DNA of 57,302 nucleotides, taken from NCBI GenBank assembly GCA_937973635.1, contig CALJJZ010000062.1:1-57302 (forward strand). The letters run 5' to 3'. Of this stretch, positions 28,490-36,315 are shown one piece after another (the first letter of the stretch is position 1; each line of letters begins with the position of its first letter). Source of the stretch: an uncultured Bacillota bacterium (lineage in GTDB: Bacteria; Bacillota; Dethiobacteria; DTU022; UBA8154). Position numbers and translations under genes: made by a program. The notes below the pieces were generated by a model. That model worked only from the letters and a program-made list of their open reading frames with translations, did not search any database and had not been told where the DNA came from.

Positions 28490-29260
28490 TTATTCATTCC
28501 ATATTTCGTCAATTTTAGCTATGCTTGGGGGAAAAACGGCTCTGTAATTAACCCAGAAGGGAACAGGATAACGGATACCGTTTTTATGGCTCTCCGCCAA
28601 CCCGGAGATAAGTTCATCAGCTCTGGCCAGGGGAAAGGTGAAAGACATTTCAAAATCCTGCGCATGGGCAAATACCCTTTCCCCGTTACAGAGAAGCAAC
28701 AGCTGATAATCACCGCTTTCCATCGTCCTGACAAGGGCATGGGCACACTCTGCCCTCCCTGTAAAGCTGGATTGAACTGCCCTGCCCGAATTATAGTGGG
28801 CAGCCTGAACCAACCGCGCCATTTGGGCGGGATTACCATAAATATTGATTAAATCTGGTTCAAAGTTAGCACGGGAGAGGGGTGCCACCAGTAAATATAT
28901 ATATTTTCCTGCAGGAAAACGCTCCAAATTTTCTTCCATCACCGCCCCTATTTCATGATTAGCCGCATACATGCCCGCAACCAAATTCCCTTCTTTAAAA
29001 TATGAAATTGGTTCTTTAAAGCCAAGGATAATTGAGCCTGCCGCACACGACTGATCCTCCTTTCCCAGGGCAATTGTTATGCCGCTATAGCGGACCATAT
29101 TAAAACATTGGCAAATAGTAAGGCGATTTTTAAAATGGAGGGAGGGTATTTTGGCATTCCCAGGTAGCTCTTCTCCAGGTGGTACTAATTTAATAGCCAG
29201 GGGAGGAGTCGGAGGATTGATATAGGTTTTTAACGTCTCATGGATACCCTGCAAATCCAT
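28490..29260 (-). CDS. DUF169 family protein
   Basis: This 256-residue protein resembles DUF169 (COG2043), conserved in anaerobes but without an established function. It has no signal peptide or membrane segment. Conserved-looking cysteines occur in 'TICQCFNMVRYSG', 'DQSCAAGSIILG' and 'GRAECAHALV', which might bind a metal or cofactor. It is the first gene behind a near-consensus sigma-54 promoter and is followed after 92 bases by livK, so it should be co-expressed with the importer. AAGGAG sits ten bases before the ATG. Confidence 0.75.
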   Translation of the reverse strand: MDLQGIHETLKTYINPPTPPLAIKLVPPGEELPGNAKIPSLHFKNRLTICQCFNMVRYSGITIALGKEDQSCAAGSIILGFKEPISYFKEGNLVAGMYAANHEIGAVMEENLERFPAGKYIYLLVAPLSRANFEPDLINIYGNPAQMARLVQAAHYNSGRAVQSSFTGRAECAHALVRTMESGDYQLLLLCNGERVFAHAQDFEMSFTFPLARADELISGLAESHKNGIRYPVPFWVNYRAVFPPSIAKIDEIWNE

Positions 29261-29304
29261 TTATAAACAACTCCTTCATGGAATTTGTGGTATCCATATA
29301 TTTT

Positions 29305-29320
29305 TGCAATTATTATGCCA
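29305..29320 (-). promoter_or_regulatory. Sigma-54 (-24/-12) promoter for DUF169-liv operon
   Basis: On the minus strand TGGCAT (29320-29315), five bases, then TTGCA (29309-29305) match the RpoN consensus TGGCAY-N5-TTGCW at every defined position. The predicted start is near 29294, about 33 bases before the DUF169 ATG. The gene of a sigma-54-type activator is next door upstream. Confidence 0.85.
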
Positions 29321-29379
29321 ACATATTAAATTCAAATTTAATTCAAACATTTTAAAATATAAAAGTCCCAGTATTAAGC

Positions 29380-29398
29380 AATCCAGGCAACCTGGATT
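29380..29398. terminator. Hairpin between the regulator gene and the sigma-54 promoter
   Basis: AATCCAGG (29380-29387) and CCTGGATT (29391-29398) form an 8-bp stem with a 3-base loop. The T-run follows on the plus strand, so it fits plus-strand termination better, though it may also end the minus-strand regulator transcript. Confidence 0.5.
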
Positions 29399-29458
29399 TT
29401 TTATCTTGCTCTATTATTTAGAAAAAGGTAAGCCATTTGCCCAGGCTAAAACACTTTT

Positions 29459-29476
29459 TGTAAAATTATTTTTACA
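29459..29476. promoter_or_regulatory. TyrR-type box upstream of the sigma-54 promoter (putative enhancer)
   Basis: TGTAAA-N6-TTTACA, a perfect match to the TyrR box consensus, with arms extending to 7 bp (TGTAAAA/TTTTACA). It lies about 140 bases upstream of the -24 element at 29320, a normal enhancer distance for sigma-54 activators. It differs from the box at 31029-31046 at only two spacer positions. Confidence 0.78.
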
Positions 29477-29498
29477 CATATACCTACCCTAGATTAGA

Positions 29499-30965
29499 TT
29501 AAATTAACTTATATTTACGTAACTTATTAATTACAGACGAATGAGAAATGCCCAGTAACTCTCCCACTTTCCTGGAGCTTTTGTGTTCCGTAAAAGCTAG
29601 GAGCAATATCTTTTTTTCCACTTCATCTAAAATTTCTTTCATATTTTTCGATCTCAATTGTTCACGCAGGTAATCTGTTTCCATAAGCGTCACTGCGGAG
29701 TTGGGGCAGCTCTTTACCTGCGCAAGCATGGCACTAGGCAGATGTTCAGGAAGTATAATCGAATCCCGGGTGGTAATAACCATCCTTTCTACAAGATTGA
29801 TCAGCTCCCTGACATTCCCTGGCCAGGAATAATTCATTAAAAGCTGCAAGATCTCACGGGAAAAAGATTTGTAAACATTATACTTCTCGTTAAAACGTGC
29901 CAGGAAATGGGCCAGCAGGGCCGAGATATCTTCTTTTCTTTCCCTCAAAGGGGGGACTGTTATGGGAACAACATTGAGGCGGTAGAAAAGATCTCCCCTG
30001 AATTCTTTTGCTGCTACCATCTCCTCAAGGTTCTTGTTGGTCGCTGCCACAATACGCACGTCAACCCGGATTGGTTTTTCGCTGCCCAGGCGAAATATTT
30101 CTCCGTCTTCCAGGGCACGTAGCAGCTTTCCCTGTAAATCCAGGGGCAAGTCTGCAATTTCGTCCAGAAAGAGAGTGCCCCCGTCAGCCAGTTCAAAATA
30201 GCCCCTTCTCCCGCCCTGCCTGGCCCCGGTAAAAGCCCCTTTTTCATAGCCAAAAAATTCCGCCTCCATAAGCTCGCGGGGAATGGCAGCACAATTGACT
30301 TTAATAAATCCGCCATTGCCTTCCCTGTAGCTATTGGCGTGGATAAGGCGCGCAATAACATCTTTGCCGACTCCTGACTCGCCAAGAATTAAAATATTAG
30401 CATCAGAATTCGCTACATAAAAAGCTGTTTCCAGGACACTTAACATATCCTCGCTCTGCGCAATGATTTGTTGTTTTTTGGCAAGCTCAAAGCGCAGCTC
30501 TGCCAGTTCTGATTGATAGCGCATCAGCAATTCCTGTGATTTTTGCATATCCTCTTTAAGGCGGTTCAGCTCTACCAGATCCCGCACGTTGGTAATAACT
30601 CTTATCACTTTTTTATTGTTATTCATCACAGGTACACCAGTTACAGTAACGGCTTTACCTGTATTAATTTCCTGCACACCCGTAACAATGCGCTTTTCCC
30701 GGAGTGCCCTTATGGTAATAGGTTCATAGGCGAAAAAACCTTCTTTAGTTAAGCTATCAATCCTTTTCCCAATAAAATGTTTTTCCTCCAAACCAGTCAA
30801 ACGCAACAGGGCAGGATTGACTCTTATACCTATCCCTTTGTTACTGGTTATCATTACCCCATCAAAAGAATTTTCCAGGGCAGATTCCACTTCTGTATAC
30901 CGTTTTTTAACGCTGTCAAGCTTCCAGTTGTTTTCATGACCCCCAGATTTATTTGTCGGCCCCAT
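29499..30965 (-). CDS. PAS-AAA+ sigma-54-dependent activator with TyrR-like HTH
   Basis: The domains in order are a PAS sensor (about 30-130), a short coiled coil (135-175), a sigma-54 AAA+ domain and a C-terminal HTH. The AAA+ domain has Walker A 'GESGVGKD', 'GAFTGA' (the sigma-54 contact loop) and Walker B 'TLFLDE'. The C-terminal 'HKSSRKVGELLGISHSSV' plus 'KLRKY' closely resembles TyrR. There is no receiver domain, so it probably senses a small molecule through PAS. A GTG at 30974 is possible; AGGGGTG favours the ATG at 30965. TyrR-type boxes flank the gene, and one overlaps its own -35 element. It probably activates the adjacent liv operon. Confidence 0.88.
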   Translation of the reverse strand: MGPTNKSGGHENNWKLDSVKKRYTEVESALENSFDGVMITSNKGIGIRVNPALLRLTGLEEKHFIGKRIDSLTKEGFFAYEPITIRALREKRIVTGVQEINTGKAVTVTGVPVMNNNKKVIRVITNVRDLVELNRLKEDMQKSQELLMRYQSELAELRFELAKKQQIIAQSEDMLSVLETAFYVANSDANILILGESGVGKDVIARLIHANSYREGNGGFIKVNCAAIPRELMEAEFFGYEKGAFTGARQGGRRGYFELADGGTLFLDEIADLPLDLQGKLLRALEDGEIFRLGSEKPIRVDVRIVAATNKNLEEMVAAKEFRGDLFYRLNVVPITVPPLRERKEDISALLAHFLARFNEKYNVYKSFSREILQLLMNYSWPGNVRELINLVERMVITTRDSIILPEHLPSAMLAQVKSCPNSAVTLMETDYLREQLRSKNMKEILDEVEKKILLLAFTEHKSSRKVGELLGISHSSVINKLRKYKLI

Positions 30966-31004
30966 CCAGATCACCCCTTTGCGATAGTAGATCTCATCTT
31001 GTTA

Positions 31005-31034
31005 ATTTTAATACTCACCTTACAAGGGTGTAAA
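31005..31034 (-). promoter_or_regulatory. Sigma-A-like promoter of the TyrR-like regulator gene
   Basis: TTTACA (31034-31029) and TAAAAT (31010-31005) on the minus strand are separated by 18 bases. The -35 hexamer is also one half-site of the TyrR-type box at 31029-31046, which suggests autorepression. Confidence 0.6.
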
Positions 31035-31046
31035 GCTATTTTTACA
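31029..31046. promoter_or_regulatory. TyrR-type box over the regulator's own promoter
   Basis: TGTAAA-N6-TTTACA, identical to the 29459-29476 box at 16 of 18 positions. It covers the -35 element of the regulator promoter. Confidence 0.75.
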
Positions 31047-31062
31047 AATTTTTAATATTGTT

Positions 31063-31078
31063 TGTAAATTTTTTTACA
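31063..31078. promoter_or_regulatory. Third, shorter TyrR-like box
   Basis: TGTAAA and TTTACA with a 4-base spacer rather than 6, 17 bases from the previous box. The spacing is off-consensus, so it may be a weak or cooperative site, or chance in AT-rich DNA. Confidence 0.4.
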
Positions 31079-31099
31079 CAAGATTAGCACTAAATCATT

Positions 31100-31130
31100 G
31101 AATGGGAGATAAAAATCTCCCATTCTTTTT
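31100..31130. terminator. Hairpin between dctM and the regulator gene
   Basis: GAATGGGAGAT (31100-31110) pairs perfectly with ATCTCCCATTC (31115-31125), 4-base loop. Five T residues follow on the plus strand; on the minus strand, where dctM ends at 31165, no T-run follows. It probably still delimits the TRAP transcript. Confidence 0.6.
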
Positions 31131-31164
31131 AAATGTTATGTTTATTAAAAGATTATGATTTAAA

Positions 31165-32475
31165 CTACCTGCCAAAGAATAAATTTGGCAAATAGAGGGC
31201 GATCTGGGGAAATATCGTTAAAATGGCCATACAGGCAAAGATGGCCAGCAGAAAAGGCCAGATCCCTTTAAAAATTGTCATTACCGGCGTCTCCCGGTCC
31301 ACACCGGCCACCACATAGACATTGGCGCCTACGGGCGGCGTAATTACACCCATGCCCAGGGCCAGCACCACAATCACGCCAAACCAGATGGGATCAAAGC
31401 CGAGCTGCACGGCAACGGGATAAAATATAGGAACCGTCAGCAATATTAACGCCAGGGCGTCAATAAAACAACCGAGGATCAGGTAGATGATCAGAATAAC
31501 CACCAGAATGGCCACCGGCGGCAGGGGAAGCTCCACGGCCCATGCGGCCAAAGTCCCGGGCAGGCCGGTAACAGCCAAAAAACGTCCGTAGATAGAAGCG
31601 GCAGCCACGAGGAACATAATCATAGCAGAGATGCGCACCGAATCGTTGAGAGAATTAATGAAACCACGCCAACTAAACTGGCGTTTTACCAGAGCTACCA
31701 CCAAAGTGGCAAAGACCCCTACACCACCGGCCTCTGTGGGAGTAAAAATACCCATAAAGAGGCCTCCCATTACAGCAATAAAAATTACAATAACCTCCAC
31801 GCCTCCGCCTAACACGGCAATTATCTTATCTTTCCAGGACACGGTGGGCCCTGGAGGCGCCAGGGAAGGATTCAATGCCGTTTTCAAATAGGTAACCAGC
31901 ATAAACAGGCCCATCAACACAAAACCGGGCAAAATCCCGGCAGCAAAAAGCCTGTTAATTGATTCCCCTGTAGCAATACCATAAAGAATGAAAATAACAC
32001 TGGGCGGGATCATTACCCCGAGAATAGCCGCGGCAGCAATGGTTGCAGTGGAGAGAGAACGGTCATATTCATAACGCTTCATCTCCGGCAGGGCAACAGC
32101 GCTCATCGTCGCCGCCGTGGCCGTTGTGGAGCCGCAAATGGCACCAAAAGCAGTACAAGCTCCAATCGTAGCCAGAGCAAGTCCGGCCTTCATACTGCCC
32201 ATCACCTTGTAAGTAGCATCATATATTCTGGAACTCAAACCTGAATAATACGCAATATAACCCATCCAAACAAAAAGGGGCACCACAATCAAGGAATAAG
32301 AAGCAAAAGTGTTATACATGGTCTGACTGGAGATGGAAAGCATAGCTTTGGGGTTTGTGAGATAGGAATAACCCGTCATCCCCACTACCAGCATCACATA
32401 AGCCACAGGCATACGTAGAAAAAGGAGGAAGAGGAGTATAGCGATAGATAGCAGGCCGATATGTATGGGTGTCAT
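31165..32475 (-). CDS. dctM: TRAP transporter large permease DctM
   Basis: The 436-residue protein has about twelve hydrophobic segments and the DctM features 'ISSQTMYNTFASYSLIVVPLFVWMG', 'GSTTATAATMSAVALPEM', 'AAILGVMIPPSVIFILYG' and 'GVITPPVGANVYVVAG'. It is the ion-driven channel of a tripartite carboxylate importer. Its ATG overlaps the dctQ stop. The substrate is unknown, but the catabolic context suggests an aromatic or dicarboxylic acid. Confidence 0.92.
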   Translation of the reverse strand: MTPIHIGLLSIAILLFLLFLRMPVAYVMLVVGMTGYSYLTNPKAMLSISSQTMYNTFASYSLIVVPLFVWMGYIAYYSGLSSRIYDATYKVMGSMKAGLALATIGACTAFGAICGSTTATAATMSAVALPEMKRYEYDRSLSTATIAAAAILGVMIPPSVIFILYGIATGESINRLFAAGILPGFVLMGLFMLVTYLKTALNPSLAPPGPTVSWKDKIIAVLGGGVEVIVIFIAVMGGLFMGIFTPTEAGGVGVFATLVVALVKRQFSWRGFINSLNDSVRISAMIMFLVAAASIYGRFLAVTGLPGTLAAWAVELPLPPVAILVVILIIYLILGCFIDALALILLTVPIFYPVAVQLGFDPIWFGVIVVLALGMGVITPPVGANVYVVAGVDRETPVMTIFKGIWPFLLAIFACMAILTIFPQIALYLPNLFFGR

Positions 32476-32969
32476 TCTGTCTCACTTCCTTTTACAGCCA
32501 TAATTACAGACTTCAACAGGTCTTTAAAGATAACAAGGGCAAGCATGATAAAGCCAACGGCAACCAAATAAATAGCCGGGTAGACAGGCAACAAGAGGTT
32601 TGTTGTCACATACCCCCTGGCCATCATCCTGGCGGCATATACAAGGGTTTCTCTGGCCAAAATAAAGGTAAAATAAAGAGACAAGGCATAGGTAATGGTA
32701 TCAATAACAGCCTGAACACGTAGCGGCATCTTTTCCACAAATACGCCCACCATGATATGCCCTTTCATCGCTGCGGTATAGGCTACCGACATGCCCAGAA
32801 GCACAGCGCCGGACAACTCTACCAATTCCACCGTGCCGGGTACCGGTTTCCAGGGAATACGGGCAATCACATTGGCTACAATAATGGCCATACAAAAAAA
32901 CAAGGCGAACTGACCGACCTGGGCTGTGCGCCAGGTCAGGGTGCGCACGAACCTTTCAAAATAATTCAT
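32472..32969 (-). CDS. dctQ: TRAP transporter small permease DctQ
   Basis: This 165-residue protein has four membrane segments and the DctQ-type 'VVANVIARIPWKPVPGTVELVELSG' region. It bridges the binding protein to DctM. It is encoded between dctP and dctM with a four-base overlap into dctM. Confidence 0.88.
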   Translation of the reverse strand: MNYFERFVRTLTWRTAQVGQFALFFCMAIIVANVIARIPWKPVPGTVELVELSGAVLLGMSVAYTAAMKGHIMVGVFVEKMPLRVQAVIDTITYALSLYFTFILARETLVYAARMMARGYVTTNLLLPVYPAIYLVAVGFIMLALVIFKDLLKSVIMAVKGSETE

Positions 32970-33052
32970 AGAACAGCCTCCCTAAATTAGTATTGACTCT
33001 CCTGAGTACAAGCAGCGTCTACTTCCCATGTCCACTGTGCTGAAAAGAGCTG

Positions 33053-33083
33053 CCCATCCCGGGATAAACAATCCCGGGATGGG
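33053..33083 (-). other. Strong stem-loop between dctP and dctQ
   Basis: CCCATCCCGGGAT (33053-33065) and ATCCCGGGATGGG (33071-33083) form a perfect 13-bp stem with a 5-base loop. It lies in the 160-base gap between dctP and dctQ and lacks a T-run. It probably stabilises or attenuates so that the binding protein is made in excess. Confidence 0.75.
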
Positions 33084-33131
33084 AGAATTATTTGCTTTTC
33101 CACCTGCTTTGGAATTTATTTCTAAAAGTGC

Positions 33132-34280
33132 TTATTTGCCATAGTCACCGTATTTCTGTGACATTTCAGCATCCAGCTTCACAACCATTTCGTAGATCTC
33201 TTTACCCGGCAGCCCGGCGGCATTGGTCTTTTCAATCCACCTGTCAATGATACCGCCAAGCTGGCCCTTCCACCTTGCCTGCTCACCGATAGAGAGCTCA
33301 ATTACCTCATGACCAAATTCTTTTACGGCATATTCCTGACCGGCCTTAGTATGATCCGTTCTCAGCTTTCCGTACTCCATGACGTACTTCTCGTTAACCT
33401 CATCAAAGATTTTTTGTACTTCCGGCGGGAAAGAGTTCCAGGTATCCCAGTTCATTACTTTCATAAATACAATATTGTACACAAAGGGTGTTTTGGTAAT
33501 GAACTTGGTAACCTCGGCCAACTTAAAGCCTTTTAGTGTATCCGTGGGAGCAAGGATGCCGTCTACAATGCCTTGCCCCAGGGCAATGTACGCATCGGAC
33601 ATGGGCATACCCACGGGCACCGCGCCAAGGGCGGTAACAGAGGGAACGGTACCGCCCACAGCCCTGATCTGCAGGCCGGCCAAATCCTCCAGTGCCCGTA
33701 CTGGTTTGTTGGTCATAAAGTCACCTGGTCCTGTAGCCCAGAAGAACATTATCTTGACATCTTCATATTCTTTCTGCATCAGTGCAGATTGCTTGTATGC
33801 CTCATTGACCGTCATGGAAGCCACGAGAGCGTTGTCATTGTTGTAACCGGGCAGCTCAAAAGCCTCCGTTACAGGGAAAAGACCCGGCGTATAGGCAGGG
33901 CATGTACTCCCAAGGTCCGCAGCACCGGCTGCCACCCCTTCATAAATCTCTACTGCTGAGAGCAACACGTTTCCGGGATGGAAGGTGAAGTTGATTGTAT
34001 GGGGCGTTTCAGCTTTAACCCGATCCGAAATCTCCTTTGCCCAGGCTTCGTGTCCCTCAGCTACCTGGAAGTCAACCGCAGGCCAGAAAGTAGCAAATTG
34101 CAGGTTCCAGGTTTTTCCCGGTTCCGGAGCAGGTGCCGGAGCCGGGGCCGGAGCCGGAGCAGGGGCCGGGGCCGGAGCCGGAGCAGCTGGAGCAGGGGCC
34201 TGCTTGGGTGCGCAGCCTGCAAAAACAGGCAGCAAGACTAAGGCCACTACCATCAAAACAACAAGCATCTTCACTTTCAT
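33132..34280 (-). CDS. dctP: TRAP transporter substrate-binding lipoprotein DctP
   Basis: The 382-residue protein has a lipoprotein signal peptide ('LPVFAGC', Cys23), then a linker of about 25 residues that is almost pure Ala-Pro repeat. The DctP-type domain follows, with 'LQIRAVGGTVPSVTALGAVPVGMPMSDAYIALGQGIVDG'. The conserved Arg in 'IRAVGG' should bind the ligand carboxylate. It delivers substrate to DctQM. The GC-rich linker-coding DNA (about 34120-34200) is low complexity. Confidence 0.9.
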   Translation of the reverse strand: MKVKMLVVLMVVALVLLPVFAGCAPKQAPAPAAPAPAPAPAPAPAPAPAPAPEPGKTWNLQFATFWPAVDFQVAEGHEAWAKEISDRVKAETPHTINFTFHPGNVLLSAVEIYEGVAAGAADLGSTCPAYTPGLFPVTEAFELPGYNNDNALVASMTVNEAYKQSALMQKEYEDVKIMFFWATGPGDFMTNKPVRALEDLAGLQIRAVGGTVPSVTALGAVPVGMPMSDAYIALGQGIVDGILAPTDTLKGFKLAEVTKFITKTPFVYNIVFMKVMNWDTWNSFPPEVQKIFDEVNEKYVMEYGKLRTDHTKAGQEYAVKEFGHEVIELSIGEQARWKGQLGGIIDRWIEKTNAAGLPGKEIYEMVVKLDAEMSQKYGDYGK

Positions 34281-34716
34281 TCTTTTGACCCTCCTTCGAA
34301 ATTTAAATACATAACCACCATTTCCACGCTATGACGCTATTTTTATATCACCCCCCACCATGCGAATGTCTTAACAAAACAAATACTACGTTGTAAGGTG
34401 TTTGCAAACAAATCATTAACTATGACGTTGCCTTTTTTATAATTTATGCGATAGGGCAATGACTTATAATATAGACATTGTAGAATAGTGTCTTTAGTTG
34501 ACATATTGAAAATATTTATACTAATATTATCACACAAAAGAATTAAAAGGCAATAGAGATACAATATATTTTATAAGTTTTCAGCTATCTTACTTAACTC
34601 TTTGATGATGCCTAGGGTCTGGCTGCCTGCGCGTCTTGCCGTGCAGGCAGCCAGGCTTTAAACAATTCCTTTACTTTAATACAGAACCAACCCAGAAAAC
34701 CAGCTGCTCTAAAGCA
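34281..34716. other. AT-rich intergenic region upstream of dctP
   Basis: About 435 bases hold no convincing gene; a 73-codon frame inside has no ribosome site or recognisable protein. The DNA is AT-rich near dctP, as expected for a promoter region, but I find no clear -24/-12 or -35/-10 pair. At 34619-34654 a perfect 12-bp stem (CTGGCTGCCTGC / GCAGGCAGCCAG) without T-run follows the ligase gene ending at 34717 and may stop or stabilise that transcript. Confidence 0.5.
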
Positions 34717-36303
34717 TTAAAGCGCCTGGCTCCAGGTTCCATATTTTTCCCGCAAGACACGGTGCAGGATCTTCCCCGTTGCCGTCCGGGGCATCTCTTC
34801 ATCGGTAATAAAATCAACCGATTTAGGCCGTTTAAACCCGGCCATCCGTTGTTTGCAGTAATCTATCAGCTCTTTCTCCATGGCGGCATCGCCCTGATGG
34901 CCTGGATGCAGAATAACTACGGCTTTAACGGTTTCGCCCCATTTTTCATCGGGTACGCCGATAACGGCAACGTCTTTAACTGCCGGGTGAGAAGCAATAA
35001 CTTCTTCCACCTCTGAGGGAAATACGTTTTCTCCCCCAGTAATAATCATGTTTTTCTTGCGATCAACAAGGAAGTAGTAACCGTCTTTATCTCTTCTCCC
35101 CATATCTCCGGCTGTGCACCACTCGCCACGGAACACCTCCCGTGTCTTTTCCGGGTCTTTCCAGTACTCCCGGAACGCATTGGGAGAGCGGGTGTAAAGC
35201 TCGCCGACTTCACCATCTGGAACCTCATTGCCTTCTTCATCCAACAACTTGATGCGGTCAATGCCAAATACCTCACGCCCAATAGAACCAAGTTTGGTCA
35301 ACTGGTCTTCCGGACGCAAGTAGGTAATCAAGCCTGCCTCGGTGGAACCGTATGCCTCCCAGAGCTCTGCAGACTTAAAGAAATCCATAATGCTGAGCTT
35401 TAACTCCTTCCTGGCTGGAGCAGAAGAAATAAGCAATTGCCTGACAGAGCTTACATCATATTTGGCCCGGTTTTCAGCAGGCAAGGAAAGGATCATCTGG
35501 TAATGTGTAGGAACCAAAGAAGTAAAAGTTACCTTGTACTCGGACATGGTTTTCAACAGGTCTTCTGGATCAAAGCTAACCATGTTATATACCATTACAG
35601 GGGCAGTTACATAGGTATAGGGGAAAGAATAGTAAATAGAGTTGACATGACACATAGGCATAACCATTAGAGGTTTATCTGTGGGCCTGACTCCCATGTT
35701 AATATTGTTAATCATGTACTGGGCAATATAGCTTTCATGGGTGCGCACAACGCCCTTTGGTTTTCCGGTCGTACCGGAAGTATACATAATTGTCCAGACG
35801 TCGGCCGCGTCAACCAGGAGATCCGGTTCCTTTACGTCTCCCCGGCTCAACACTTCTTCATATTGGGTATAACCTGCGGGGGTTGCTCCCGAACCCATAT
35901 AGATATAATTATTTGCCGGAACAGTGAGAAGTTGATCCCGAATACTGTTGATGGCTTCGATAAAAGGCTCCTCCACAATAATTGCTTTGCACTCTGCATG
36001 ATTAACAATATAGGCAAAATCAGCAGGCGCCAGTCGAAACATGAGAGGAACGGCAACCTGCCCTCCTTTGGCGCAGGCGGCATAGATCTCCATCCATTCC
36101 ACCCGGTTGTAGGCAAGGATAGCTATCCGATCGCCATAACCAACCCCCATAGCCGTTAACATATTGGCAAGACGGCAGGAACGCTCGTTCCATTCCTTAA
36201 AAGTGAAATTTTTGAACTTGTCTTGACATCCCAGCTTCTCCGGAAAATTCAAAGCATGCATCTTCAAGACAGTGCCAGCATTCATCCATTTGCTTACAGT
36301 CAT
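34717..36303 (-). CDS. AMP-forming acyl-CoA ligase (class I)
   Basis: The 528-residue adenylate-forming ligase has the P-loop 'YTSGTTGKPKGVVRTH', 'LWEAYGSTEAGL', 'CTAGDMGRRDKDGYYFLVDRKKNMIITGGENVFPSEVE' (hinge region) and the catalytic Lys in 'PRTATGKILHRVL'. It is a medium/long-chain or aryl acid activator; the substrate is unresolved. It is 12 bases downstream of a second ligase of the same family, so the two are one transcription unit with the reductase subunits upstream. Confidence 0.85.
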   Translation of the reverse strand: MTVSKWMNAGTVLKMHALNFPEKLGCQDKFKNFTFKEWNERSCRLANMLTAMGVGYGDRIAILAYNRVEWMEIYAACAKGGQVAVPLMFRLAPADFAYIVNHAECKAIIVEEPFIEAINSIRDQLLTVPANNYIYMGSGATPAGYTQYEEVLSRGDVKEPDLLVDAADVWTIMYTSGTTGKPKGVVRTHESYIAQYMINNINMGVRPTDKPLMVMPMCHVNSIYYSFPYTYVTAPVMVYNMVSFDPEDLLKTMSEYKVTFTSLVPTHYQMILSLPAENRAKYDVSSVRQLLISSAPARKELKLSIMDFFKSAELWEAYGSTEAGLITYLRPEDQLTKLGSIGREVFGIDRIKLLDEEGNEVPDGEVGELYTRSPNAFREYWKDPEKTREVFRGEWCTAGDMGRRDKDGYYFLVDRKKNMIITGGENVFPSEVEEVIASHPAVKDVAVIGVPDEKWGETVKAVVILHPGHQGDAAMEKELIDYCKQRMAGFKRPKSVDFITDEEMPRTATGKILHRVLREKYGTWSQAL

Positions 36304-36315
36304 CTCAGATCCCTC

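Noticed and set aside
34120-34200. Tandem repeat element or CRISPR-like array
   Set aside because: The GC-rich repetition is the Ala-Pro linker coding sequence of dctP, without unique spacers.
34343-34564. Small 73-codon frame upstream of dctP
   Set aside because: No ribosome site, no recognisable protein, AT-rich promoter-type DNA.
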